Of a stretch of 64,000 bases of DNA, positions 19,883-29,215 are shown one piece after another. The stretch is from Lineus longissimus (taxonomy: Eukaryota; Nemertea; Pilidiophora; Heteronemertea; Lineidae), in the NCBI RefSeq assembly GCF_910592395.1, contig NC_088316.1:9116001-9180000 (forward strand). Reading direction: 5' to 3'. Position numbers and translations under genes: made by a program. Every line of letters starts with the position of its first letter. Positions within the stretch are counted from its first letter, which is position 1. The notes under the pieces were generated by a model. That model made no database searches. It was not told the DNA's origin and worked only from the letters and a program-made list of their open reading frames with translations.

Positions 19883-22414
19883 TCATTCGATGACTGATAC
19901 CAGTTGGTCCATGACATTTAGGCCAAGGGGACGAGCGGTTCGCAAAGTATAGATTCCAATGCGATTCTCTAGTTCGTAGGTTCTCTCATTGTTCGATTGG
20001 GATAACTTTTCAAGTCCATAGACACGGAGGTCTTTAATAGAGTGGTTACTGTTATTGAAGTGTGAGCCAATGGATGTGGTTTTCTTATTGTTGATACCAG
20101 AGCGGTGTTCGTTCATTCGGGTTTTGAGTGTCCTTCTTGTTTAGCCTACATATTGGTATTCACACTTGGCACATTCAATGAGATAGACAACTCTTTCTGA
20201 GTTGCACGTTATGTTTTGTTTAACATACTGTTTTTTACCGGTTACTCTGCTAGTGACCGTGTTTGATTTCTGCATATATTTGCAGTTGGCACATTTGCTA
20301 TTATTGCATTTGTTGCTGCCTTTTGTCAGTGGGGGTGCGAAAGGTAGGAGGGTTTGCCTTTCTAACTCATTGATTATGCCAGTTTTAGGTTTACACAGTT
20401 TTTTATTCTTGATTTCGGCTCCTGTGAGAATGTCCCGTAGGTTTTTGCATCTGCGGTAACTGATGAGTGGTTTGGCAGAGTTCAGGGCAGTCCTTAGTTT
20501 ATCAGAGCTTTCCAGGACATCCTAGTGTTTGTTGACGATTTCTCGTAGATTCGGAAGTGATGGATTGTACGTTGTGACCAGAGGAATGACATTGTCTCTA
20601 TTGGTGGTTGTTGATTGTTCTCGCAGCAGTTTGTCCCTGTCTAGTAATCTGGCTGGCTATTGCTTCGTTTAGGTCCTTCAGTTTATGTCCTCTGACATGT
20701 AGCATCCTGATGAGACGTTTGCTATGCTGGTCAAAGTCTTCAATACGTGAGCAGATTCGGCGAATTCTGATTGCTTGACTGTATGCAATACCTTTCTTGG
20801 TGTGGTCTGGATGACACGAAGTTGAAACCAAATAGCTATGACAGTCTGTGGGTTTGGTGAACAGGGAAGTTTCTATGTTGTTTTGGTCCCCAATGCTAAC
20901 AGTGACGTCTAAAAAATCTATTGAGTTTTCACTGATGTTAGCCGTGTATTTTATGGTTGGGTGATGTTCGTTGATGTCACGTATAGTCTGGTCTAGTTTC
21001 TCTCTGCCATGTGGCCAGATCATGAAGATGTCGTCTATGAATCTGACATGCATAAGAGGTTTGTCGGCACGAGGATTCCAGAAGTCTGATTCCCATTTAG
21101 CCAGAAAAAGGTTGGCATAGGATGGGGCCATGGATGTGCCCATGGCTGTGCCTGATTTTTGTAGATAGTGTTTGTTGTTGAAAGTGAAGTTATTGCTTTT
21201 GAGTATGAGTTCAGCAGCGTCCGTCAGGGTGTCCGTTTGAATGGTACATTGCTGTCTGGTGTTGAGATGTTCTCTCATTGCAACCAGTCCTTCATCATGG
21301 GGAATGTTGGTATATAGGGAGGTGACATCTAGGGTCACTAAAAGTGGTTTGGGTTTGTCTGGGTTTTGTGGTCCTAGATCAGCAGTGTTAAGTTTGTTGA
21401 TGAAGTCCGTAGTGTCCTTTAAGTATGTGGTTGTCTCTTTGACCAATGGTCTGAGATGATGGTCAACAAATTTGGACAAAGCCTCTGTAGGGCTATTGTT
21501 GCCAGAGACAATTGGTCTGCCAGGGTTGTCCTTTTTGTGGATCTTTGGTAGGCAGTAGAACCTGGGGGTGCGGGAGTCCACAGGGTATAGATATTTGTGG
21601 ATTTTCTCATCTATGTGCCTGTGGTCGCGCATGTTGTCGATAAGTTGTTGTGTCTGAAGTTCGTGGCGGGTGGGGAGTTCGGTCGATTGTTCTTCATCTA
21701 GAATTTTGTGTCAAGTAGTTGCCTATTACATTCTTTGATGTAATCGGAGGTGTTTAGTACCACTGTGGCACCACCTTTGTCGGCCCTTTTCATGCTTATG
21801 TCCGAGTTGTCACCCAGTGAGCTAAGTGCTTTTCTTTCACCTGGCGATATGTTGTCAAAGGTTTTTTGGGGTTGGGCTCTGTTGAGATTGACAGAATATG
21901 TGGTGGTAATGTAGGATTCAAGGTGGGCGTTGCGGTCAGTGGGCGGAGTCCAATTAGACTTTTCGCGTAGTTGGTAGTCAGTTGGGTTGGTACCTGCAGT
22001 CTGAGGGTCTGTTTCGTCATCTGTGTTAAAGAATTCCTTCAATCTGATTCTTCTGAAGAATTCTTCTGTGTCTTGGTTGAGTTGATGGTTGTCATATGAT
22101 TTTGGGGCAGGGCAGAAGTTTAAGCCTTTGCTAAGTAGTTTCATTTCGTCGTTGGTTAGTTTGTAGTCACTGAGGTTTACTACCGATCTTTTAAGTTCTT
22201 TCTCTGCAAGGGATTTTACTGTCTTGGGTTTCCCCCTAGCATATCGCCTAGTTGATTTAGGAACCCACCCAGGACTGTCATGGCATTTGGGTCCAGACCT
22301 AGAGCATTCAGACTTACCGGTCGTTGTTGGTATTGACCTTGTCTTCGCGGTTGATTTTGACGTCCACGTGGAGTCCTGTTGTCCGTTTGTGGTCGGCGAT
22401 TTGGTTGGTTCCAC
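19883..22414 (-). pseudogene. Penelope-like reverse transcriptase with GIY-YIG endonuclease, decayed
   Basis: Minus strand, in several frames. 22414-21698 has the N-terminal part, including the ADKGGATVVLNTSDYI block typical of Penelope-like RTs. 21632-20598 holds the RT core: FYCLPKIHK with RPIVS, DVTSLYTNIP, GTAMGTSMAPSYANLFLAKW and the catalytic VRFIDDIFMIW. The region 20597-20117 is broken but carries a Cys cluster (CNN..CANCKY) and the CEYQYVG start of the GIY-YIG domain. 20116-19883 has its NEHRSGI, SHFN and LENRIGIYTLRT..PLGLN end. There is a frameshift near 21700, damage between 20598 and 20300, and a stop codon near 20140. The family uses TPRT with a GIY-YIG nuclease (established). 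Confidence 0.9.
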
Positions 22415-22674
22415 TGATTCCTTTGTCTGGAATTGGACCTCGGTCTTCTTGTCTCTTGGGGGGTTCCTCTGGCGTTTTTTGGCGTTTGTTCGTGGTGGTT
22501 ACTGCGTCTGCGTTCACTTGGCTTGCTTGAGCATTCTCTCGGTCGGTTGCGTCGAATTATGTCGTTAGTAGAAGAGGATGTGGACGGTGTGTCTTCAGTT
22601 GTTCCTGTGGTCAGCTGATCGTTTAATTTACGTTCTTTTCGATTCAGGTGTTCTAGTTTCCTGAAATTGATTGT

Positions 22675-23046
22675 CTATTCAATCCAGGCTGTGCATCTGA
22701 CATAGAGCGTTGCATTGATCGATTGCTGGAGGTTAGCTTTGGCGGTGTCCAGGTCCATCGTAAGTTGAGTGATGGCTTCGTCGATGTTACGTAGTAGGAA
22801 GGTCATGAGGCGTGATGATGTGTCTTGGAGTATCGAGTCCCAGTGATGAACGAAATCCTCATTTTCTTGGCATAACGATGGTGTTAATTTGATGAGGAGT
22901 CCTGTTGAGATCATTTGTTTGTTGATATATTTGGTGAGGTATTCCTTGTGTAGATTATATCTCACTGTCTTGTCCATAAGGGATTTAACTCTTACGTATT
23001 GACTTACTGCGTATGTGGGGACTTGCGGTGGGCTGTTGGCGTTCAT
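22675..23046 (-). CDS. N-terminal domain of the Penelope-like element
   Basis: 123 aa, lying just upstream of the RT pieces on the same strand. It is helical and charged, with a STGLLIKLTPSL motif, and resembles the N-terminal region found upstream of the RT in GIY-YIG-bearing Penelope-like elements. It may once have been joined to the RT frame through the damaged interval 22415-22674, which is rich in Pro/Arg/Lys codons. Assignment rests on position and general similarity, so it is less certain than the RT. Confidence 0.55.
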   Translation of the reverse strand: MNANSPPQVPTYAVSQYVRVKSLMDKTVRYNLHKEYLTKYINKQMISTGLLIKLTPSLCQENEDFVHHWDSILQDTSSRLMTFLLRNIDEAITQLTMDLDTAKANLQQSINATLYVRCTAWIE

Positions 23047-23557
23047 AGCTGTGGGCGTTTGAGACGTTCTTTGACTTTGGTTGGTCTCTTGTGATGCCGA
23101 TGGGTTTCCTTGTCCCTAGTATTTGTTCATCTTGGAAGTGTACATTGGGTTTCTCCTGTTGTTGGTGATTTTTGTCGTTCGGGTCAGTAAATCAGTAAAT
23201 CATACCATTGCCAAGAAAAGGTTCTTTAGATTACACACTTAGCATTAGCAATAGCACTACCAGCAGCCTCTGGCGAAATGACCGAATTCTCCACCAAAGT
23301 TGGGTTCTCATTCTTGTAGTGGTACCATGTTTTGACATCATTTTGTATGCTTTAGCACACAAGATGCACTGTCATGACTGTCAAGTGTCACTCAAAACAT
23401 CACAACTAAGTTAGGTCTACCTCGGGAAATATCAGCCTGGGCTTATCATGAGCTGCAAAAGGTAAAGTGCAAAACACAAAATGCCAACCTACAATATATA
23501 TTCTATGAGTAAGAGGGATTAAGGATTAAGTATAGGTCAGGACACCATGACATCATC
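23047..23557. other. left flank of Polinton B
   Basis: The first 100 bp or so are probably the 5' end of the Penelope-like element. The rest shows no gene. It leads directly to the GAGACG target duplication. Confidence 0.4.
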
Positions 23558-23563
23558 GAGACG
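23558..23563. repeat. target-site duplication GAGACG, left copy
   Basis: The six bases GAGACG directly precede the element end AGTAGTATAAAAGTGACAG. The same six bases follow the other end at 43613-43618. Six-bp duplications are the Polinton hallmark. Confidence 0.92.
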
Positions 23564-24255
23564 AGTAGTATAAAAGTGACAGTTCTAACTCAATGACGTT
23601 TTGACTGACTTTCGTTTCAGTCAAACACCAGTCAACACTTCACACAACTTCTCTTAGTCAAACACCAGTCAACACTTAATTCATTTCCTTTCAGTTAAAT
23701 CCTAGTCAAACAAAACTCAGTCAAACACCAGTCAACACTTCACACAACTCCTTTCAGTCAAACACCAGTCAACACTTCACACAACTCCTTTCAGTCAAAC
23801 ACCAGTCAACAACTTAACAATATTTTTCATTTTTCCCAGTCAAACACCAGTCAACACGTTCCCCAATTTCGGGGAACTGACTTACAGTCAAACACAGTCA
23901 ACACACAACTTCTTTCAGTCAAAACACCTCTTCAATTTCGAAGAATAGACTCACAGTCAAACACTAGTCAAACTATTTTACACTTCGCTCGCTTCGCTCG
24001 CTTCATTCAAACGCTCGCTGAACAACAATTCTACAAACCGCTCGCTTCGCTCGCTGAACAACAATTCTACAAAGTTCACAACTTCTTCAACGGAACAACT
24101 TCTTCAACGGAACAACTTCTTCAACGGACACAAAATAGATAAATTTAAAAAATTATTTTTTTGTACATTATAAAGTATGTCCTTCCTCTCCGACGAACAA
24201 CTTGAATCACGTATCACAAGATCAACAAATTATCTAAAGTGGAAAGAGCTCCCGT
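23564..24255. repeat. left terminal inverted repeat of Polinton B
   Basis: 692 bp, inverted at 42468-43612. It contains many direct copies of CAGTCAAACACCAGTCAACA in about 45-bp units (23625-23960), then two GCTCGCTTCGCTCGCT palindrome blocks (about 23986-24056) and CTTCTTCAACGGAACAA repeats. Its inner end lies 79 bp inside the small gene starting at 24177. Confidence 0.94.
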
Positions 24256-24476
24256 TGAATGTATGGTACAAAATCAACTCTATCACAAATTTAACAACTA
24301 AAGTGGGTGAGTCAATGTTACTCTCCCGAGAAGATTCAAAAGGACACAATGTCAACGTGTGGTCTACGAGTGTGATTAAGCGAAAAATCACGCCTGACCA
24401 CCAGTATAAACGGTCCACAGGTATGAAAGAGTCAAACAACGGTAAGAATTACTACGGGTTTGACCTGGTGGAATAA
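24177..24476 (+). CDS. small OB-fold-like (ssDNA-binding?) protein, starts inside the TIR
   Basis: 99 aa. After an N-terminal helix come a KWKELPLNVWYKI segment, a TTKVGESMLLSREDSKGHNVNVW segment and a C-terminal YYGFDLVE. This pattern of short beta strands with a W..LP....Y.I motif and a .VW.S. strand resembles small single-stranded-DNA-binding OB-fold proteins seen in Polintons; this is recognition by pattern, not proof. The first 79 bp (about 26 codons) are within the left TIR, so a start-containing fragment is duplicated at 42546-42468. It is preceded by TATAAAGTATG, a possible TATA box, and unlike the other genes lacks TAAATG. Confidence 0.6.
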   Translation: MSFLSDEQLESRITRSTNYLKWKELPLNVWYKINSITNLTTKVGESMLLSREDSKGHNVNVWSTSVIKRKITPDHQYKRSTGMKESNNGKNYYGFDLVE

Positions 24477-24583
24477 TTTTATAAGCTCTTAAGCTTATAA
24501 ATTTACATCCACACTACTTTTGTGTGACTCGCTAAAATAGCCCAAACTGATTATCTCAGATGAAAGTCATGTCATTTCGGATT
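24477..24583. terminator. possible 3' hairpin between convergent genes
   Basis: TTTATAAGCTCTTAAGCTTATAAA at about 24477-24500 is a near-perfect inverted repeat just after the stop codon of the small plus-strand gene and before the convergent minus-strand gene. A transcript-end role is inference. Confidence 0.4.
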
Positions 24584-25003
24584 CTAGGATGTAATGATGA
24601 GCTCAAATTCACTCGCAGAAATAGTTCCATTGTCAATGACTCTTGAAAGTAAATTATTGACATTATTTAAGCACGCTTTTTTCATGGTTAAAATATCTAG
24701 ATGTTTCTTCTCTTTTTTCCTTAACTTAGGGACTACAATTTTTCCAGACAACCCTAACACAGTACAAATGGCGGAAATTGGTATGCTTACTACATTTCCA
24801 ATCACAGTCGCTGCACCAATCGATGCCACAGTGATGCTGGTGATATACATTCCAATTTCACAACCATGCAAGATTTGACTGGCTTTCTTATATCTGTTAT
24901 GTAATTTTTTTCTTTCCCCAATATTAAGCTCTAATTCAGTAATTTTATCTTTAATTTTCTCAAGTCTAAATTCTTCAACCCCAACACCATCGACATCATC
25001 CAT
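24584..25003 (-). CDS. Polinton-associated protein with hydrophobic core (element B)
   Basis: 139 aa, function unknown. A charged helical N-terminus with a RYKKASQIL motif leads into a long hydrophobic segment (about residues 50-88), then a Lys-rich linker (PKLRKKEKKH) and an IS.SEFELI C-terminal block. It is homologous to the 206-aa protein of element A (3052-3672), which has a longer C-terminal tail. The stop codon of the upstream gene (25004-25006, TAA) abuts this ATG exactly, giving TAAATG. Confidence 0.7.
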   Translation of the reverse strand: MDDVDGVGVEEFRLEKIKDKITELELNIGERKKLHNRYKKASQILHGCEIGMYITSITVASIGAATVIGNVVSIPISAICTVLGLSGKIVVPKLRKKEKKHLDILTMKKACLNNVNNLLSRVIDNGTISASEFELIITS

Positions 25004-25501
25004 TTATTTATAGATCTGATTCGATTCAATCAATAGGCAGATAATTGTTGACCGTGCAGATGCCCTAATTTCATTGAGAAAACTAATCACATCATTTTGA
25101 TTTAAAGGAACATCTACTTGCTTTGTCATTGTTCTAGCGTCTCCTTCAATAAATGCTTGTTTAACCCCATTTACAATATCATGAATTTTATAGGCTTTTC
25201 TTGCATCTGTAGTAATTCCCATGCAAATAATTTTACCAGGAGTCATCATGGTATAACCTGTTGTACTAGTTTGACTGCCATCACCAAAGCTAAAATCTGC
25301 AATATCACCATGCAGAACCCCTCTTTCATCTGCATATATTGTGATAACAGGTTTGCTTATAAAATTTTGAATTTGAGTGTTTATTGAGTCAAATTCTAAA
25401 TTAATATTATCAATGTTTGAATTACTCTGAATCTGAAGGTCTTGTAAATCTTCAATGATGTCTTGGTTAGTTTCTCTAAGTCCAGTACAAATGTTTGTCA
25501 T
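25004..25501 (-). CDS. fibre-like protein candidate: coiled coil plus beta domain (element B)
   Basis: 165 aa, not recognised as a named family. Residues about 10-48 are rich in Asn, Gln, Asp, Ile and Leu with heptad-like spacing, suggesting an oligomeric coiled coil. The rest is predicted by eye to be mostly beta (ISKPVITIYADERGVLHGD, GYTMMTPGKIICMGIT). Its place next to the penton gene and this stalk-plus-head layout suggest a fibre or spike bound to the penton. That function is inference. Start context GAATAAATGAC. Confidence 0.5.
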   Translation of the reverse strand: MTNICTGLRETNQDIIEDLQDLQIQSNSNIDNINLEFDSINTQIQNFISKPVITIYADERGVLHGDIADFSFGDGSQTSTTGYTMMTPGKIICMGITTDARKAYKIHDIVNGVKQAFIEGDARTMTKQVDVPLNQNDVISFLNEIRASARSTIICLLIESNQIYK

Positions 25502-25507
25502 TTATTC

Positions 25508-26191
25508 TTACAACAAATCAATTGTAACAGGTGTTAAAAATTCAATAGGCTCATCATTCTGATCTTTGATTTTAACTTCAATATAAGAATAGTCATACTG
25601 TTTGATCTTTACTTTTTGCAGGGAGGTATATTCATGCATATCTCCGTAATATTTACCTTTGGGAACAAATGTAGTAATAAGATCACTACGCTTTCCATTC
25701 ACTAAATTTTTACTCGTATCAACAATATTACAAGAAATTCTAAACTCATGATGAGGTAAAAATTGACAAGGCTTATCACTCGTAATTTCACCGAGTAGAG
25801 AGCTAAGGCCTACAAAAGTTATTCCTAATAATTCACATAGTTCTTTATGCATTATTACTGCAAATGGAGGCTTGGATTTAATTTTAATTTTACCTTCATT
25901 GGGTAAATAAGTTAACTCAAATTTATCAGAATGTCCTTTTTTACTCAGTGCTTCTTGTACTGCTTTATTGTAGGTAACTGGAGTATAAAATCCGTTGGGA
26001 ATAGTGATTAAGTCTTGATTCGTATAGACTCCTTCAACAGCAGTCGCAAATCGTAGATGGTCATTTTTTAATTCCTTTGAAATATTATAGTAAGTCATAG
26101 GAATAACAGCCTTTTCAACTTTTACCGTTTTAAATGGTTGTATGCTCACAGGGAGTTCACATCTTAATGTGTTGTGGAACCTAATGTTCAT
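25508..26191 (-). CDS. penton-like minor capsid protein (element B)
   Basis: 227 aa, intact. It is a single jelly-roll penton-type protein by homology to the element A copy. The VIPMTYYNIS motif near residue 30 matches IPCTFYNIS of element A. ITIPNGFYTP is followed by the HHEFRISCNIVDTS block, and the C-terminal YIEVKIKDQNDEPIEFLTP matches the 3' part of the split gene. In Polintons this protein forms the capsid vertices. It overlaps the upstream gene (26181) by 11 bp and starts with AAATAAATGAA. Confidence 0.82.
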   Translation of the reverse strand: MNIRFHNTLRCELPVSIQPFKTVKVEKAVIPMTYYNISKELKNDHLRFATAVEGVYTNQDLITIPNGFYTPVTYNKAVQEALSKKGHSDKFELTYLPNEGKIKIKSKPPFAVIMHKELCELLGITFVGLSSLLGEITSDKPCQFLPHHEFRISCNIVDTSKNLVNGKRSDLITTFVPKGKYYGDMHEYTSLQKVKIKQYDYSYIEVKIKDQNDEPIEFLTPVTIDLL

Positions 26192-27485
26192 TTATTTTAC
26201 GAGAAATTTTATTTGCTCTATGTTTAATGCTTCCTATATTGTTTGTCAATACTTGAACAATGACAAGAATAGTGACAGCCACTGCGATAATCAAATGCTC
26301 CGCTAAAAATCCCACTATACCTGCAGCTGCTTTTAAGAGAGTGGATACAATGGCTCCTAGAATTCCAGGGAGAGCTGCTAAAGCTTTTGAACCCAAGGAA
26401 AGTAACCAATTTTTAAATTTTATCAGACCTTGTGTAATTTTATTAGGAATTCCTGGCTTACTAGGCTTGTCAGGCTTACCATGCTTACCAGGTTCACTTG
26501 GTTTACTAGGCTTGACAGGTTCACTTGGTTTACTAGGCTTGACAGGTTTGTCAGGCTTTGGTACTGTTTTAGACTTAAGTAATCCACCAATGAGACCTCC
26601 AATAGAAGAAATGACCAATATAACAGCTGTTACAATTGACCCAATTTTAACCTCTTTTAATTTGAATAAATTTCTAATTCTTTCACCCAAAGATCTTGAT
26701 GGGTCATTAATTATTTCTGTATATAAATATGCTAATTTATCTGCTGTAAGCCGAATGTTTTTAAGTTCAATATCAATGTCTTTTGCAGCCTCTTTCATTC
26801 CTTGTTCATCATTGTGTTCTTTTGCAGTAGCATATTCTTTCTTTGCTCTATTTAATCTATATTTGATAGCTTTTACCTTGTTCTTTTGATTATTAATTAG
26901 AGGGTCTGTATCTTGTGAAAATTCTACTTGTTCTGCCTCATCTAAAATATCTTCTGAAATTTTCCCTATATCCTCTGACTCAATTCAAACTACCTTAGAT
27001 GGAGTAAAGAATTCACCAAATTCTTTACTTCTACCCGTAATTGTCTCTAATTCTTTGAGTGTTCCATCAACATTTGTAATTTTATATGTTCCTCCTTTTG
27101 GACCTACATAAACCCATTGCTTTTTAACATATAGCATTTTTTCTCTTAGAGCAGCTCGATCACCAGCTATATCCATGCCATATTTTTCTTGCATCTGGTC
27201 AATAATAAGATCTGCAGCCTTTAATATTTCTGCATCTACATTTGTTTCTTGTCTTCTACCTTTCACTTCAGCTTGTTTCTGTGATTGAAAAGTAGACATT
27301 TCCATATTATCTCTAGCAAGCACATCATCACCCCCTTCAAGATTATTAATAAAATGATCACCTCCAGCTAATTCTTCTTGCATACTTGCATCAGCATCAT
27401 TTTGTTGATCAAGTGTTTCATTCATATCCATGTTAGGTGATGCATCATTATATACAGGATTATCAAACCCTTGATAATCAGCCAT
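26181..27485 (-). pseudogene. Polinton virion-associated membrane protein, one in-frame TGA
   Basis: Two open segments lie in the same frame. 27485-26985 encodes 166 aa (acidic N-terminus, Met/Gln-rich middle, VYVGPKGGTY near 125). After a TGA at 26985-26987 the frame continues open for 62 codons without an ATG, then through the Met at 26798 to 26181. The second part has a charged helical region, a hydrophobic segment (about 26580-26650), a repeated KP(S/D)KP linker (26460-26580) and a C-terminal membrane-like segment. Continuous reading across the stop argues for one protein of about 434 codons interrupted by a nonsense mutation or a readthrough stop. Start context AAATAAATGGC. Confidence 0.7.
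26462..26580. repeat. in-frame KPSKP-type repeat
   Basis: Short repeats of GGTTTACTAGGCTTGACAGG type encode a Pro/Lys/Ser linker (KPSKPSEPVKPSKPSEP) in the membrane protein on the minus strand. Confidence 0.8.
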
Positions 27486-27494
27486 TTATTTATT

Positions 27495-27862
27495 TTATAT
27501 AAATTTTGATAAAGCAGCAGATCCAATAATGCTTGCAGCAATATAAGCTTGTTCATACTTTTTCTGAGATTCACTAGGTTTATAATAATGAGTCAAATTA
27601 GGTTCAGGATGAATGTTGTCATACTGTCGAATAGAGTCTTTCATGTCTAAGATGTCTGATTGTGCTTGATGTTTTTTCTGACGTTGTTCTGAAAGGAAGT
27701 CAAGATGTTTAATTCTATTCCGTGACCACGTCGCAGATTGTTTTTGTAATTTTTCAATCGCTAAGTCATGTCTTTCACGCTCTTCTGCAGCATTCTGTGC
27801 ATCTAGTGCATGGAAAATGGCATTCCCTCCAATAAAAGCAGTCGCATTCCAATAGCAGCCAT
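27495..27862 (-). pseudogene. frameshifted homologue of the element A tailed membrane protein
   Basis: An ATG at 27862-27860 in the usual context AAATAAATGGC opens a frame that hits a stop within 20 codons. The frame one base off stays open to a TAA at 27497-27495. This second frame has the RHDLA motif, an HPEP block, HYYKPSESQKKYE and a hydrophobic C-terminus, all matching the intact 152-aa protein of element A (6562-7020). Distance from ATG to stop is 368 bp, not a multiple of three, so a one-base indel close to the start is the simplest explanation. The C-terminal basic tail of the element A protein is missing here. Confidence 0.72.
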
Positions 27863-27879
27863 TTATTTTTTTAAATTTT

Positions 27880-28119
27880 TTAATTAGTAATATCCTTTGG
27901 TAGATTCATATTTTTCTCAAGATATCCTTTCGTAATAATAGCAAGCGACACTGCACCAGTGAGCTTAACAGCTTCCATTAGGTCAGGTTTACTAGGATCT
28001 CCAATGTTTGACTTCAGTAGTTTCTTTGCAGCCATTCCATAACCAACAACAAGTGCTGCTAAAACTGCAGAGTGGTAAATTGTATTTCCAATATTTTTCG
28101 TATCGATCACTGTGCCCAT
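27880..28119 (-). CDS. small membrane protein conserved in both Polintons (element B)
   Basis: 79 aa. A hydrophobic N-terminal half is followed by NIGDPSKPDLMEAVKLTGAVSL; the same NIG.PS..DL motif occurs in the 78-aa protein at 8694-8930. Function unknown, probably virion assembly or membrane association (inference). Start context AAATAAATGGG. Confidence 0.72.
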   Translation of the reverse strand: MGTVIDTKNIGNTIYHSAVLAALVVGYGMAAKKLLKSNIGDPSKPDLMEAVKLTGAVSLAIITKGYLEKNMNLPKDITN

Positions 28120-28141
28120 TTATTTATATAAAAAAATATTA

Positions 28142-28459
28142 TTAAATTTCTAGCTTTGTCTTACCGCGTTGAGAGCCTACATTAGATTTATATACAATAG
28201 GCTTTGCATTGCCTGATGAGTTTATGCTCCCTCCGCTCGCTGCTGCTGAGCTGTAATACCACACAAATGCAGCTACACCAATACCACCTACCACAATAAA
28301 AGGATAGTAGTTCATAGCGGGTGTAACGTCTTGTTGAACAGGCTTCTTCTTTCTTTTATTCAACTGACCTAATTTCTTACCCCATTCAACTCTCTTAGGG
28401 ATCTTTGGCTTTTCTTCTGTTGTTGTAATCTCTTTAGTGTCTCCTTGTACATCCGTCAT
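28142..28459 (-). CDS. single-pass membrane protein (element B)
   Basis: 105 aa. A charged N-terminus with VEWGKKLGQLNKRKKK is followed by one clear transmembrane segment (YPFIVVGGIGVAAFVWYY, about residues 52-69) and a basic C-terminus. Function unknown. The motif VEWGKKL and the layout look like a recurring Polinton-associated protein, but no copy is visible in element A. Start context AAATAAATGAC. Confidence 0.6.
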   Translation of the reverse strand: MTDVQGDTKEITTTEEKPKIPKRVEWGKKLGQLNKRKKKPVQQDVTPAMNYYPFIVVGGIGVAAFVWYYSSAAASGGSINSSGNAKPIVYKSNVGSQRGKTKLEI

Positions 28460-28482
28460 TTATTTATATGAAAAAATATTAA

Positions 28483-28666
28483 TGACTATTAGCGACTATT
28501 AAAGTCATTATTAAAGTGACTATTAGCGACTATTAAAGTCATTATTAAAGTGACTATTAGCGATTATTAAAGTCATTATTAAAGTGACTATTAGCGACTA
28601 TTAAAGTCATTATTAAAGTGACTATTAGCGACTATTAAAGTCATTATTAAAGTGACTATTAGCGAC
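28483..28666. repeat. iteron-like tandem repeat, 34-bp unit, five copies plus partial
   Basis: The 34-bp unit beginning TGACTATTAGCGACTATTAA repeats five times from 28483 to 28652 with exact spacing and at most one substitution, then a partial sixth copy ends at about 28666. It fills the space between two minus-strand genes. Such AT-rich direct repeats could bind a replication or packaging protein (inference). Confidence 0.93.
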
Positions 28667-28724
28667 AGTTTCACTTCAACACTTTTATAAGGTATAACAC
28701 ACCCTATAAAATTATTGAGCGTCT

Positions 28725-29177
28725 TCAACACTCGCTCGCTTCGCTCGCTGCTATACTTCTCGCAGGTGCTTCCAATGCAGTTTCTGCGGTATTTGCTACA
28801 ATTGTACCTGCAGCTAAAAGTGTTGGATTCATATATTGACCCAGTTGTTTCTTTATTTCATTGTTGATGATAACATTGTCATTTAATTTGGCATGAAGTT
28901 TTTTCTGGTCTAAATTTGGGAACATCACCTTCACAGCTTGCGTATATCCAAATAGCAAATTAGATACTAAATCGTCTGCAATCTGTGTATTATAGCGCGC
29001 TTGATATTCATTGTACATTTTTTCAAGGTTTTTCCCACTTGCCTTTTTGATAGTCGCTTCACTTGCTTTTATGCCTAATTTTGTTAAAAGTCCGCTTTGA
29101 TAATGTGCTAAAAGTTCTGAACGTATCTCTGTCACAGAATCACACGGGTTGTCTACACTCACGTCTATCGTCTCCAT
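28725..29177 (-). CDS. unknown Polinton-associated protein (element B)
   Basis: 150 aa, function unknown. Mostly helical, with a GLLTKLGIKASEATIKKASGK segment, then LFGYTQAVKVMFPNLD and a NDNVIINNEI..QLGQY block. The hydrophobic, Ala-rich C-terminus is encoded partly by a GCTCGCTTCGCTCGC palindrome (28729-28746), which gives the residues ASEASEC. The true end may therefore have been altered by that repeat. It starts at AATAAATGGA next to the packaging ATPase. Confidence 0.6.
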   Translation of the reverse strand: METIDVSVDNPCDSVTEIRSELLAHYQSGLLTKLGIKASEATIKKASGKNLEKMYNEYQARYNTQIADDLVSNLLFGYTQAVKVMFPNLDQKKLHAKLNDNVIINNEIKKQLGQYMNPTLLAAGTIVANTAETALEAPARSIAASEASEC

Positions 29178-29215
29178 TTATTATATTACAAAATTTTACT
29201 CTCGCTGCGCTATAC

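Noticed and set aside
28483-28666. CRISPR-like array
   Set aside because: The 34-bp units are contiguous with no unique spacers, and the context is a eukaryotic Polinton.
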